A stretch of 53,537 bases of DNA from a virus. The stretch's first letter is position 1. Every line of letters starts with the position of its first letter. The position numbers were made by a program, and so were the translations under genes. Below the pieces are notes generated by a model. The model worked only from the letters and a program-made list of their open reading frames with translations, did no database searches and was not told where the DNA came from. The stretch is taken from positions 1 to 53,537 of IMG/VR virus record IMGVR_UViG_3300031699_000001; one strand, given 5' to 3'. This document shows, piece after piece, positions 5,747-13,346 of the stretch.

Positions 5747-5882
5747 ATTTATTTAATGTTTTTTTACAATTTAATTCTTTTATCATATCATATAATTTTA
5801 ACGCCTCAATAACTTTTTGGTTTTCATAGAGCTTAAATATTGTAATGCTATTTGTTGATGTGCTTAAATAGTTTTTATTCAT
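5733..5882 (-). CDS. Small hypothetical protein, 49 residues
   Basis: Ribosome site GAGGTAAACA before ATG; one Cys, Lys/Leu/Asn rich, probably helical. Its 3' end doubles as promoter DNA (the -35 TTGACA falls in the codons just before the stop). No function recognised. Confidence 0.65.
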   Translation of the reverse strand: MNKNYLSTSTNSITIFKLYENQKVIEALKLYDMIKELNCKKTLNKFDNL

Positions 5883-5885
5883 TGT

Positions 5886-6092
5886 TTACCTCTTTTCAAT
5901 TAATTTAATTGCATTAGGGTATAAAGTTTGGAAGCATCTATAATTATAGTCATTTTCTCTCATCTCAGAACGCATACAGTGAATATTATCAATTAAACTG
6001 TTTAATGCGAACTCTTTGGATTCACCGCTTCCTACTATCCCGTCTATGTCTGCAAAATATATATGCAATAATTTTTCTATCCGTGGTTTCAT
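5886..6092 (-). CDS. Hypothetical protein, 68 residues
   Basis: Soluble helical protein with the string FADIDGIVGSGES near residue 13-25 and two Cys. The AGGAGAAAACA ribosome site supports the start at 6092. Ten bases separate it from the VRR-NUC gene upstream, which suggests co-translation. No family recognised. Confidence 0.65.
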   Translation of the reverse strand: MKPRIEKLLHIYFADIDGIVGSGESKEFALNSLIDNIHCMRSEMRENDYNYRCFQTLYPNAIKLIEKR

Positions 6093-6101
6093 TGTTTTCT
6101 C

Positions 6102-6431
6102 CTATTGTAGTTTAATCCCTTCGTACTTACATATTATTCCTACTGCCTTGTCATAGTCTCTTATTTCGTGCCAGATATAACCACGATCAAGTAGGTAATC
6201 GCGCCACTCAATTTGCTTTTCTGTTAGGCTATTGTAGTCAAGTTTATATTCAAATAATAACGGCTTCCCACCCTTGACATATATTTCGTCGTCCGGAATA
6301 CCCTTATACTTTTCGTTAGCGTACTTTCTATATTTTTGTTGATGTTGGTTGTTTTCTTTAATGCGGTATTTTATGCCGAGTGTATCACAGAATTGATGTA
6401 CTTTGTTTTGTAGGTCTGTTTTTTCACTCAT
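6102..6431 (-). CDS. VRR-NUC domain nuclease, 109 residues
   Basis: Matches the compact stand-alone VRR-NUC fold of phages. GIPDDEIYVKGGK (about 44-56) supplies the catalytic Asp, and LLFEYKLD (about 58-65) gives the Glu-X-Lys of the PD-(D/E)XK core, followed by SLTEKQIEWRDYLLDRGY, the helix typical of this family. It should be a Mg-dependent, structure-selective DNA nuclease (flap or junction). It overlaps the HNH-like gene by 8 bases. Very similar domain order and length are usual for the family. Confidence 0.88.
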   Translation of the reverse strand: MSEKTDLQNKVHQFCDTLGIKYRIKENNQHQQKYRKYANEKYKGIPDDEIYVKGGKPLLFEYKLDYNSLTEKQIEWRDYLLDRGYIWHEIRDYDKAVGIICKYEGIKLQ

Positions 6432-6741
6432 TGATATACTCCGTTATAAAAGCACTTGTTAGCCTCTCATTGCCACGCTGTTTTATTAGGTCGACTAAGC
6501 GGTTGCATTTTTGATCAATCATTCCAATATTATACGAGTCATTACAATCAGTACCTTTTTTACTGCATGCGCTTACTAAGTTCATATTGTGTGCAACAAT
6601 CTTGCTGGTATATTTTTTACGGTTTACTTTTGTGTTTGCTATTCGGTGTGCAATGCGAGTAGCGTATATACCACATTTTTGGCATACATTATTATCGAGT
6701 TCATATCTGATTAAATATTGTTGTACTTTTGAGTCAACCAT
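6424..6741 (-). CDS. HNH-like zinc protein (possible degenerate endonuclease), 105 residues
   Basis: An N-terminal CQKCG knuckle (20-23), then AHRIA, AHNMNLVSACS and CNDSYNIG. This follows the layout of small HNH proteins: Cys pair, His-containing strand, Asn/His helix and final Cys. I cannot place every catalytic His with certainty, so activity is unclear. It starts inside the end of the truncated radical-SAM gene (AAAAGGTAAAA ribosome site) and may have replaced the rest of that gene. Confidence 0.65.
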   Translation of the reverse strand: MVDSKVQQYLIRYELDNNVCQKCGIYATRIAHRIANTKVNRKKYTSKIVAHNMNLVSACSKKGTDCNDSYNIGMIDQKCNRLVDLIKQRGNERLTSAFITEYINE

Positions 6742-7096
6742 TTTTACCTTTTGTTGGTTTGATTTCTGGGTGTAAATGTATTCCAGTAATAACTTGTTTT
6801 ATTAAATCATTAAATGTTGCGTTTTTGCCTGTCCCTACTTTTGGCACATCACAAAAAGTACAATTCATAGAACATCCGTATTGAGTAGATATTGTAATAA
6901 CCCATTTTTCAGTTAGTGGTATTATATTACAATTCGGGACTCCATTTATTTCTTTATGCAATCCTAAAAAATCAGCTTTTAAGTTTTTTTCTTTACCATA
7001 ATCACCAATAGATAGACATTCTAAATTGCCTTTTTCGCCTTCAACAATTAAAATATTTCCTGTTGGCACTTTAATGTTTTTAATTATTTTCATCAT
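6734..7096 (-). CDS. Truncated radical-SAM protein (RlmN-like N-terminal part)
   Basis: 120 residues. After a beta-rich N-terminal domain it shows ISTQYGCSMNCTFCDVPKVG (about 69-88), with the CX3CX2C iron-sulfur motif, then a GKNATFNDLIKQV helix like the one following the cluster in RlmN-type enzymes. It then stops about 24 residues later, where the barrel should continue. Family members are normally about 330-370 residues, so some two thirds is missing. It is either a remnant or a reduced cluster protein. Start: first or second of two ATGs after AAGGAG. Confidence 0.75.
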   Translation of the reverse strand: MMKIIKNIKVPTGNILIVEGEKGNLECLSIGDYGKEKNLKADFLGLHKEINGVPNCNIIPLTEKWVITISTQYGCSMNCTFCDVPKVGTGKNATFNDLIKQVITGIHLHPEIKPTKGKNG

Positions 7097-7104
7097 AACT
7101 CCTT

Positions 7105-7133
7105 ATAGTTACATAAATTAAGCTAGTTGTCAA
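7105..7133 (-). promoter_or_regulatory. Weak candidate promoter upstream of the radical-SAM remnant
   Basis: Perfect TTGACA (7128-7133) overlapping the TGA of the gene before, with AACTAT at 17 bases (7105-7110, 3 of 6). The -10 is poor, so activity is doubtful. Confidence 0.25.
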
Positions 7134-7393
7134 GTTCTTAATCCCTCTAAAAACTTCATAAAATAATATGGTGTGTATGAAAATACATTACCTTCTTTAT
7201 CAAAAATCATTATCTCTTTATCTTCTTCAAATATAAATTTATCATTTACTTTTATTGAATCAAACTCATAATAATTATCTTTAGTAAAAATTATATAATA
7301 TTTTAATCTTCCATTCCAGCAATCGTGTCTAGGTTCAACATTAAGCTCAGTAAGTTTTTTATTTATACTATCTGTTATTTCAGTTATAGTCAT
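7130..7393 (-). CDS. Hypothetical protein, 87 residues
   Basis: Acidic, beta-rich small protein with many Phe/Tyr/Asp and no Cys-rich or membrane segment. The AAAGGAGTCACT ribosome site supports the start. Ends at the TGA that forms part of a TTGACA box. No family recognised. Confidence 0.7.
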   Translation of the reverse strand: MTITEITDSINKKLTELNVEPRHDCWNGRLKYYIIFTKDNYYEFDSIKVNDKFIFEEDKEIMIFDKEGNVFSYTPYYFMKFLEGLRT

Positions 7394-7638
7394 AGTGACT
7401 CCTTTGCTTTTTGGATTAACCGGTCAAACTCTGATTTAAGTATACTACCTTCATTTTTGTATAATACATTATATGTTTTTTCTAATAAATCAAGCATCTC
7501 TTGCTTTAAGTCGGATTCTTTTTCAAGTTCTTCTAATACCCATTGTAACAATCCGATTGAGTTCATGGTATTTACAAAGTCTTTTTTACTGTTTGCTTCT
7601 AGCTTAATTCTATCTTCTATTTTCTCTTTCAATCCCAT
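7390..7638 (-). CDS. Hypothetical helical protein, 82 residues
   Basis: Lys/Glu/Leu-rich, probably two or three helices (KEKIEDRIKLEANSKKDF at the start resembles the 91-residue gene at 5247 in its charged opening). A strong GGAGTTAATCA ribosome site lies before ATG 7638, inside the preceding gene. ATGA overlap at the end. Function unknown. Confidence 0.7.
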   Translation of the reverse strand: MGLKEKIEDRIKLEANSKKDFVNTMNSIGLLQWVLEELEKESDLKQEMLDLLEKTYNVLYKNEGSILKSEFDRLIQKAKESL

Positions 7639-7840
7639 TGATTAACTCCTTTTTACAATTATTATCTAAATATTCAGGTGTAGCTTTAGTTTGGCTTGGG
7701 ACATCACCACTATAATCAAACTCACACATCCACGTTATAGATGATATACTATCAATCTCTTTCTGTATTATAGCACGCTTGCCTTCATAGTCTGCTTTGT
7801 AAAATGCTTTTCTTGCTTTATGTATTTGTTTTAGTGTCAT
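7610..7840 (-). CDS. Hypothetical protein, 76 residues
   Basis: Basic N-terminus (KQIHKARKAFYKADYEGKRA), a DYSGDVPSQTKATPEYL middle and two Cys. GAGGTAACACA lies before the ATG, directly after the helicase-methyltransferase stop. The last 29 bases overlap the next gene in another frame, unusual here but both frames have good ribosome sites. Confidence 0.65.
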   Translation of the reverse strand: MTLKQIHKARKAFYKADYEGKRAIIQKEIDSISSITWMCEFDYSGDVPSQTKATPEYLDNNCKKELINGIERENRR

Positions 7841-7849
7841 TGTGTTACC

Positions 7850-10144
7850 TCAATCAAATAATGATATTTCATTTTGTTTTAATAATTCCTCTGCCTGTAA
7901 ACAGTATTTTATAGATTCATTATAATAACTTTCTTTTAATTCAATCCCTAATCCCCTGCGGTTTAATAATAATGATTGATATATTTCACTTCCTATTCCT
8001 GCAAAAGGAGTAAATACCACATCTTCAGGATTAGTCCATAACTCAACACACTTTTCTATTACATCTAACTGTAAAGGGCATATGTGTTTTTCATCTTCAT
8101 TATCTCTTGCCATTTGTTTATTTAATACATTTGTTTGTTGTATATTAAACCATGCTCTTTGCATTAAATCACGTTCCCAAAGATCGTATTGATCTCTTAA
8201 TTCTTTTCCAAAGTCATCATCTTTAGTCGTATATATTGGCGAAGCGTATTCTTGCCATTTATTTAATTTAAAGTTTTCATGAGTCTTTGTATTTACCGGG
8301 TCAACATCTCCGGCATCTGTCCACTTCCGAAATACAACTATATAATCAGGGAGACCAACTCTTGAATAAGTTGAGTCTTTTCTTAATTGTTTATATAATA
8401 GTCCATGACTTTTGGTCCTTTGCATTTCAATTACCGGGTCCTTCCAAATTGTAATCTCAGTATGGAATATAAAACCATGATTTTGAAAAGCTCTTATAAT
8501 ATCACCTCTAAAATCTCTTATACCACTTGCACCGTCTCGATTTATATAATTAACTAATTGCTTGCAATGCACCGCACATAATCGCCCGCTTTTTAATATT
8601 CTATATAACTCAGGAATTAAAAAATTAAACTGAGTAAAAAACTCCACGTCATCTGCAGTATTTCCCATATCTCTAAAAGAATCGGAATAGATATATAGCT
8701 GTGAAAAAGGAGGGCTGAATATCTGAAAGTCTACGCTATCAGAATCAATAGTTTTAATCTCTTGAATACTATCGCCGTTAATAATTTTAAATCTTTCACT
8801 TTCAAACTCTTGTTTATTATATTCCATATGAAACTCCCTTTTATTATTTATATTGAAATATTCTTTGAAAAACTTCATTTTTTCTTTCATCTCTTCATGT
8901 CTTAACATTTTTTCATTTACGATATTATATATTTCATTCTCATAAATAGATAATATTTTATAAATATTAACTTCGTGAGTTTGTCCAAATCGCCAAAATC
9001 TTCTAATTAGCTGATAATAATTTTCATAACTATAAGATATTCCACAAAGTATCGTATTATAACAATTTTGAAAGTTCATTCCAAAACCAAATATTGAGCT
9101 TTTAGATATGAGTATTCTTATTTTACCATCTATAAAATCCATTGCAGCTTGTTCTTTTTTCTCGATGCTGTCATTCCCTCTAATTTCGACAGATTCTTTT
9201 ATATTGGATTTTAAAACATCCGCTTCATGGTTAGTGTCTACCCATATGACAAATTGCTTTTCTTTCTTAGATTCTAATATATCTGTTATTTTTTCCAGTT
9301 TATATTTTACGGTATTTTTTCTTATTTTATGATAATTAGTTGCATTAACTTCCGGAATATAAAATAACATTCCTTCGTCCGGCTCAATATCTAACTCTTT
9401 AACTTCAATAGTATGTTCTACTTTATTAGGAAGTTTAAAATTTCCATCTTCATAACCTAGATCAGAGGGTTTTTCTATTGATACGGCCCAACTTGACACC
9501 CATTTCCAAAAGTCTTTCTCAGCATGTTTTTTTATTCTATATTTTCCAGTATTCATTGTGTCTAATATAAACCAGCATGAAAGAGCTTCATTACTTCGCA
9601 TTATTCCTAAAAACTCAGAGTGATTTAATAATTCCATGTGATCGTTAGGGCTCGGTGTTGCCGTACAACATAGTTTGTATTTTGTGTTTTTAAACATATT
9701 AGTTATTTTCTTTTTTGTCTTGCCTGTATATGCCTTTAAAATACTTGACTCGTCCAATACAACTCCAATATAATCATCTGGGTTTATATGATCTATATTT
9801 TCATAATTTATAATGTTAATACCTTTTTTTAATCCATTCTCTCTATAACTATTAACCTCAATATTAAACTTTTTACCCTCTCGAATAGTTTGTTTTGATA
9901 CACAAAGAGGCGCAATTATTATAATATTCCCATTTTCTTTTTTTGATATTATATCTGACCAAGATAGTTGCATCGGACTTTTACCTAATCCGCAATCTGC
10001 AAATATAGCAGACTTACCCCGTTTTAAAGCCCATTTAACTATATCTCTTTGGAATGGGAATAAAAACTCATGTACTTCGCCTGTTTCAAATCCTGAAGGC
10101 ATACACTTTCGTTCTTTTGTTTTTAAAAATTCTTGATAATCCAT
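7850..10144 (-). CDS. Superfamily-2 helicase fused to a beta-class SPPF DNA methyltransferase
   Basis: 764 residues. N-terminal SNF2-like helicase: Walker A CGLGKS (51-56), DESS box (131-134), TATPSPND motif III (161-168) and, near 390, QLIRRFWRFGQ as motif VI. The C-terminal part (about 450-764) is an amino-methyltransferase with FSPPF (motif IV) before FTPFAGIGSE (motif I), the order of the beta class; SPPF suggests N4-cytosine or N6-adenine. Such fusions are common in large phages and probably modify phage DNA against restriction or during replication. No partner restriction enzyme is adjacent, though VRR-NUC and HNH-like genes follow. Confidence 0.9.
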   Translation of the reverse strand: MDYQEFLKTKERKCMPSGFETGEVHEFLFPFQRDIVKWALKRGKSAIFADCGLGKSPMQLSWSDIISKKENGNIIIIAPLCVSKQTIREGKKFNIEVNSYRENGLKKGINIINYENIDHINPDDYIGVVLDESSILKAYTGKTKKKITNMFKNTKYKLCCTATPSPNDHMELLNHSEFLGIMRSNEALSCWFILDTMNTGKYRIKKHAEKDFWKWVSSWAVSIEKPSDLGYEDGNFKLPNKVEHTIEVKELDIEPDEGMLFYIPEVNATNYHKIRKNTVKYKLEKITDILESKKEKQFVIWVDTNHEADVLKSNIKESVEIRGNDSIEKKEQAAMDFIDGKIRILISKSSIFGFGMNFQNCYNTILCGISYSYENYYQLIRRFWRFGQTHEVNIYKILSIYENEIYNIVNEKMLRHEEMKEKMKFFKEYFNINNKREFHMEYNKQEFESERFKIINGDSIQEIKTIDSDSVDFQIFSPPFSQLYIYSDSFRDMGNTADDVEFFTQFNFLIPELYRILKSGRLCAVHCKQLVNYINRDGASGIRDFRGDIIRAFQNHGFIFHTEITIWKDPVIEMQRTKSHGLLYKQLRKDSTYSRVGLPDYIVVFRKWTDAGDVDPVNTKTHENFKLNKWQEYASPIYTTKDDDFGKELRDQYDLWERDLMQRAWFNIQQTNVLNKQMARDNEDEKHICPLQLDVIEKCVELWTNPEDVVFTPFAGIGSEIYQSLLLNRRGLGIELKESYYNESIKYCLQAEELLKQNEISLFD

Positions 10145-10145
10145 T

Positions 10146-10352
10146 TTAAATTATTCCTTCCAATTCAGATTTATGATAAATCAACTTATCACATGTTTTA
10201 ATATACTTGTTTATTTTCTTTTTAGCCTTTGTACTTTCAATCATCTTTTTAAACCATGTTTTTTGATTAACACCATCAATAGAATTAACTTTGTTTAAAC
10301 TTTTAATAAACTCTAAATCTTTTTTTGTAGGATTAACACTTCTATCATACAT
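10146..10352 (-). CDS. Small basic protein, 68 residues
   Basis: Very Lys-rich (MIESTKAKKKINKYIKTC), helical, one base before the helicase start codon region, so probably co-translated with it. Possibly a nucleic-acid-binding partner; not recognised. Ribosome site GGGGGAAACAA and a candidate promoter just upstream. Confidence 0.7.
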   Translation of the reverse strand: MYDRSVNPTKKDLEFIKSLNKVNSIDGVNQKTWFKKMIESTKAKKKINKYIKTCDKLIYHKSELEGII

Positions 10353-10372
10353 TTGTTTCCCCCTTTTCCCTT

Positions 10373-10401
10373 ACAATACTACCCTTTTATATATGTATCA
10401 A
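10373..10401 (-). promoter_or_regulatory. Candidate promoter upstream of the helicase-methyltransferase unit
   Basis: TTGATA (10396-10401), 17-base spacer, TATTGT (10373-10378) on the minus strand: 5 of 6 and 4 of 6 consensus bases. The predicted start is about 15 bases before the ATG with a good ribosome site between. It lies in one of the few untranslated stretches here. Confidence 0.4.
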
Positions 10402-10414
10402 GTATATTTAATGA

Positions 10415-10645
10415 TTATTTACAATTTAATTCTGTTAATTTTGACCGCCACACATATCTAATTCTTTGTATATGGTTATAGCCTTTCCAATATCTATTTC
10501 CAAAAACTAATATTTTACATTTACCGGATTTTGTTTTTTTCAATACCAAACATTTCATCGTATATTCATACCTGCTTCGGCATATACAATGCTTACAATG
10601 CAATAAATGAGTTGCGTCATCTATGCTATATATTGTTTCATTCAT
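10415..10645 (-). CDS. Basic Cys-rich small protein, 76 residues
   Basis: CKHCICRSRYEY (about 17-28) carries a Cys-X2-Cys-X-Cys cluster, followed by a Lys/Arg-rich body ending in RIRYVWRSKL. A zinc-binding, nucleic-acid-contacting protein is plausible. AAGGAGTAAGTAAG precedes the ATG. No named family. Confidence 0.65.
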   Translation of the reverse strand: MNETIYSIDDATHLLHCKHCICRSRYEYTMKCLVLKKTKSGKCKILVFGNRYWKGYNHIQRIRYVWRSKLTELNCK

Positions 10646-10646
10646 C

Positions 10647-10862
10647 TTACTTACTCCTTAACTCTTTTGTAGTGTTAATAAAATCAATCATCTCTTTTAA
10701 CGTGCCATAGTTGTTTATTTTTTCATCGTTTTTATAAACGGTTAAAATACATTCATGATTGCAGCGATCTTCATAGAAATATTCTAAATGGATGTCAATA
10801 TCACCATCGATCATTCGTATAAACAGGCTCGGTGAATCTGTAATGCTTAATGTTGTTTGCAT
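10647..10862 (-). CDS. Hypothetical protein, 71 residues
   Basis: Mixed alpha/beta, acidic (IRMIDGDIDIHLEYFYEDR), with no membrane segment. CAAAGGAGTTAGC is a strong ribosome site right after the tandem hairpins R4. One base separates it from the next gene. Function unknown. Confidence 0.7.
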   Translation of the reverse strand: MQTTLSITDSPSLFIRMIDGDIDIHLEYFYEDRCNHECILTVYKNDEKINNYGTLKEMIDFINTTKELRSK

Positions 10863-10896
10863 GCTAACTCCTTTGTAGTGTTATCCCAAATAATAT

Positions 10897-10972
10897 GTGA
10901 GGCAACATACCGGCCAAGGAGTCGCCTCACTTAATCAAGAATATTTAAACTCTAAGCATACAGCAATAGAGT
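10897..10972 (-). promoter_or_regulatory. Tandem hairpins R4 in a 133-base gap
   Basis: On the minus strand ACTCTA/TAGAGT (10949-10954 with 10967-10972, 12-base loop) is followed by GTGAGGC/GCCTCAC (10897-10903 with 10924-10930, 20-base loop, then an AT-rich stretch). The second is terminator-like without a clean U-run. They sit just before the ribosome site of the 71-residue gene and may be a leader or processing site. Confidence 0.5.
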
Positions 10973-10995
10973 AAAAACCATTATAATATAACACT

Positions 10996-11262
10996 CTAAT
11001 AAGCTCTAAAGCCTTTAAACTTTTCATGATGAATCCATCTTTTAAACCATATTTTTGACAACTTGCTAAAAGCATAATTATATATAAAACAAGGTACATA
11101 AATATTTAATTTCTTAAATTTATCATAGCTAGAAAATGGAAACCAGTTTAAAGTATTGTAATGTAATGGTGAATCTATATGTTTACATGATACTTTCCAT
11201 CCTATAATTCTATTATCAACTAACCAAACACACATTCCTATTTTTTTAAATATTTTATTCAT
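10996..11262 (-). CDS. Hypothetical basic aromatic protein, 88 residues
   Basis: Rich in Trp, Phe, Tyr and Lys (WFPFSSYDKF, WFKRWIHHEKF), no clear domain. I start it at ATG 11262, where AGGAGAAAAACAA gives a good ribosome site overlapping the stop of the DnaC-like gene, instead of an in-frame ATG six codons upstream that lacks one. Its place after the helicase loader hints at a replication-associated role, unproven. Confidence 0.6.
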   Translation of the reverse strand: MNKIFKKIGMCVWLVDNRIIGWKVSCKHIDSPLHYNTLNWFPFSSYDKFKKLNIYVPCFIYNYAFSKLSKIWFKRWIHHEKFKGFRAY

Positions 11263-11938
11263 TTGTTTTTCTCCTATCATTTCCAGTAAGTTCTATTAGA
11301 TCGGTTACATTGCTTAACCTGCTAGCTATCCGCATTGCGGTATCATCGTTTATATTTTTCATTTCTTTAACCCATTCGTTTATTGATAGGTTGCTTGTAA
11401 TATATAGTTTTTTGTTGTGTTCTAAAACATAATCGAATAATACAAAATACCAGTCGAGTAAATATTTATTTCTGTTTTCGTTTTTACTTAATCCAAAATC
11501 ATCAATAGCCTCAATGTTTTTTTGCTCACCTTCTTCATATTTAATATTATACTCTTTCACTATATTTAAGTTTGATCTAAAATCTTTAAACTCTTTTATT
11601 CTATCAATCGATATTGCATATAAGCTGTATGTTTTTCCGGTGCCGGCCTTTCCACATAGCCAGCAAAAATTTTTATTATTGCTTTTAAAATTAAGAATCC
11701 TTTTATCTATATTTTTTATATCTGCATTTCTATATATTGCAGGTATGCTACTATTTATTAAACCATTAAGATATCTTTCATTTGCTTCATTATTAAATCT
11801 TAATGTTTCTTTTCTATCTTCTTCTTCTAAATATTTATCATACTCTTCAATAGTCATTCCTAACTTATCAGCATTCTCTTTTTTCTTTATCATCATTGAC
11901 TTCATTATATCGTCAAATACGCTTTTAATATCATTCAT
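11255..11938 (-). CDS. DnaC/IstB-like helicase loader ATPase, 227 residues
   Basis: Walker A CGKAGTGKT (about 95-103) and Walker B EAIDDFG (about 146-152), with a sensor-like YITSNLS and a DTAMRIASRLS arginine-finger region, as in DnaC-type AAA+ loaders. It should load a replicative helicase, presumably the host's because no DnaB is encoded here. I start it at ATG 11938 (AGGAGTTTAAA), not at an ATG 69 bases upstream inside the replisome organizer. Confidence 0.88.
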   Translation of the reverse strand: MNDIKSVFDDIMKSMMIKKKENADKLGMTIEEYDKYLEEEDRKETLRFNNEANERYLNGLINSSIPAIYRNADIKNIDKRILNFKSNNKNFCWLCGKAGTGKTYSLYAISIDRIKEFKDFRSNLNIVKEYNIKYEEGEQKNIEAIDDFGLSKNENRNKYLLDWYFVLFDYVLEHNKKLYITSNLSINEWVKEMKNINDDTAMRIASRLSNVTDLIELTGNDRRKTNE

Positions 11939-11939
11939 T

Positions 11940-12725
11940 TTAAACTCCTGCAATTGTAAAATCTTCATCGTTATATTTAGAATTAACATTCCCGTTAATT
12001 TTCTCATTTAGATAACTTTCAAATTTAGTTCCGAATAAAGTTTCCGGCCGTAAATATATGCACATTTTATTATCCCTTAGCCATTGAGAACATTTATTAT
12101 CGATAACTTTTTTAAAGTCATCAACAGTCCACTTTTCATTTAATCTTGCTTGTATAAAAGAGATATTCTTTTTACTATTACTTCTAAAAGAAGTTGAAGC
12201 TTTTAGATTTAGGTAGTCAATTATAGTTTCTATCTCTCTCTTTAACTCTATATTTAACTCTTTCTCTATATCTAACTCTGGCGGACGTTTGTCCGCAAAT
12301 GTCCCATTTTTGTCCACATTTGCTAATTGCTGACTATTGCAAGATTTAAGACGGTCTCTATACTGCTTTTTCCTCTCACCCTCGGTACTACTTTGACCAA
12401 TAAAATTCTGTATATCTGCAATAAATATCTCTCCTGTTCTCATTATTTCAACTATCCCAAGGTCTTTTGCAAGGTTCAGGGCATGCATTACATGATCAGG
12501 ATCATGACCTATCACCTTAGACAATACCTCTATTTTATCTGCTTTATATGGGATGTATTCATTTATTTTTAATTGTCCGTCAAACTTTAAGGATTTTAAA
12601 TAAAGCTTTAAAAGCACTAAAGAATATATATATCCGTTTTCCATTGACTCTATGACTTTGATATGATCTTGATCAAAGTAGTTTTCTTTAAACTTAAGAT
12701 AATAATATTTTTTATTTTCGCTCAC
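11940..12725 (-). CDS. Phage replisome organizer (DnaD-like replication initiator), 261 residues
   Basis: Residues 1-120 match the winged-helix N-terminal region of phage replisome organizers (YYYLKFKENYFDQDHIKVIE, later SSTEGERKKQYRDRL). The C-terminal part has the DnaD-like block with TVDDFKKVIDNKCSQW and MCIYLRPETLFGTKFESYL. It should bind the phage origin and recruit the DnaC-like loader encoded next. The start codon is GTG, right after RNA element R5 and its U-tract, so initiator expression may be tuned by that RNA. Confidence 0.9.
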   Translation of the reverse strand: MSENKKYYYLKFKENYFDQDHIKVIESMENGYIYSLVLLKLYLKSLKFDGQLKINEYIPYKADKIEVLSKVIGHDPDHVMHALNLAKDLGIVEIMRTGEIFIADIQNFIGQSSTEGERKKQYRDRLKSCNSQQLANVDKNGTFADKRPPELDIEKELNIELKREIETIIDYLNLKASTSFRSNSKKNISFIQARLNEKWTVDDFKKVIDNKCSQWLRDNKMCIYLRPETLFGTKFESYLNEKINGNVNSKYNDEDFTIAGV

Positions 12726-12740
12726 GCTTACCCCCAGATC

Positions 12741-12759
12741 AAAACAAAAAGGACTTATT
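12741..12759 (-). terminator. U-tract and 3' helix strand ending RNA element R5
   Basis: AATAAGTCCT followed by TTTTGTTTT on the minus strand. Its 10-base partner lies about 45 bases upstream. It would end transcription before the replisome organizer if the closing helix forms. Confidence 0.5.
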
Positions 12760-12830
12760 CAAGCCGACTTGGCGGATCGGGGTACGCCTAAAACGCCAGC
12801 TTAAATAAGTCCTCATGATCCCCCGATCAT
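12750..12830 (-). ncRNA. Structured RNA element R5: pseudoknot-versus-hairpin leader before the replication initiator
   Basis: Minus-strand order: a 5' hairpin ATGATC-GGGG-GATCAT (12830-12815), then AGGACTTATT (12813-12804) pairing perfectly with AATAAGTCCT (12759-12750). Inside lies a second stem with CGCCA/TGGCG and GCTT/AAGC pairs. The internal loop holds CCCCGATC (12775-12782), which is fully complementary to GATCGGGG of the 5' hairpin (12821-12828). So the 5' hairpin and an 8-bp pseudoknot compete for the same bases. The promoter lies immediately upstream. Confidence 0.6.
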
Positions 12831-12834
12831 CTAC

Positions 12835-12863
12835 ACTTTACTAAAAATAACTGCCTTTGTCAA
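12835..12863 (-). promoter_or_regulatory. Promoter of RNA element R5 and the replication operon
   Basis: TTGACA (12858-12863), 17-base spacer, TAAAGT (12835-12840): a perfect -35 and 4 of 6 at -10. The expected start, near 12829, is the first base of the R5 hairpin, so the transcript would begin with the structured element. It overlaps the end of the zinc-finger gene. Confidence 0.55.
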
Positions 12864-13045
12864 GATTTATATTTGCTTGTTAGTTCTAATAAATATACTC
12901 CTGTTTTGCCTATTTCTGATCGTTTGTAGTAATATTTATGCTTAAGATTATAGCATTTTATTTTGCATTTATGAGAACAATATATTTGATTTCTTCTTTT
13001 TAGCATAAACTCTTTATTGCAAACAGGGCATTGTTTTTTATTCAT
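12860..13045 (-). CDS. Small zinc-finger protein, 61 residues
   Basis: CPVCNKEF (6-13) and YCSHKCK (22-28) form a C2C2-type finger like the Cys-rich DNA-binding heads seen in many small phage proteins; the rest is Lys/Tyr rich. It overlaps the preceding gene by 8 bases. No convincing Shine-Dalgarno, so it may depend on coupling. Confidence 0.7.
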   Translation of the reverse strand: MNKKQCPVCNKEFMLKRRNQIYCSHKCKIKCYNLKHKYYYKRSEIGKTGVYLLELTSKYKS

Positions 13046-13346
13046 TTATAATTTTGCCACAATAAATACATTTTTGTCTATTACGACTACCCCATTTATA
13101 CGAAGCATTTATATATTTATGCTTACATATATTTTCTATTTTATCTTCCATAAAACGTAAATCTTTTGGGCTTGTTGAACATCCAGTATAATCTTGATAT
13201 TTATCCCATTCATTGTTACATTTATAAACAACAAATATATTATATTCATTCCAGCTTTTTATTTTGCCTTTTCCTTCTTTGAATCCGTCATTATATATAA
13301 CCCATCTTCCTACATCATTTTTTGTCAATTCATTTAGTTTAATCAT
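13038..13346 (-). CDS. Small beta-rich protein with a C-terminal Cys pair, 102 residues
   Basis: Opens with GRWVIYNDGFKEGKGKIKSW, an SH3-like string of strands, and ends in QKCIYCGKII, a Cys knuckle. Two more Cys/His-rich places (CKHKYI) could complete a zinc site. I start at ATG 13346, where the last codons of a 9-codon upstream ORF supply the ribosome site and the stops overlap (ATGA); a longer reading would run through hairpin R6. Confidence 0.65.
   Translation of the reverse strand: MIKLNELTKNDVGRWVIYNDGFKEGKGKIKSWNEYNIFVVYKCNNEWDKYQDYTGCSTSPKDLRFMEDKIENICKHKYINASYKWGSRNRQKCIYCGKIINE

Noticed and set aside
11514-12011. 165-codon open frame on the plus strand
   Set aside because: Shadow of the DnaC-like loader; Phe/Ser/Ile-rich translation typical of antisense to Lys/Glu-rich AT-rich genes.
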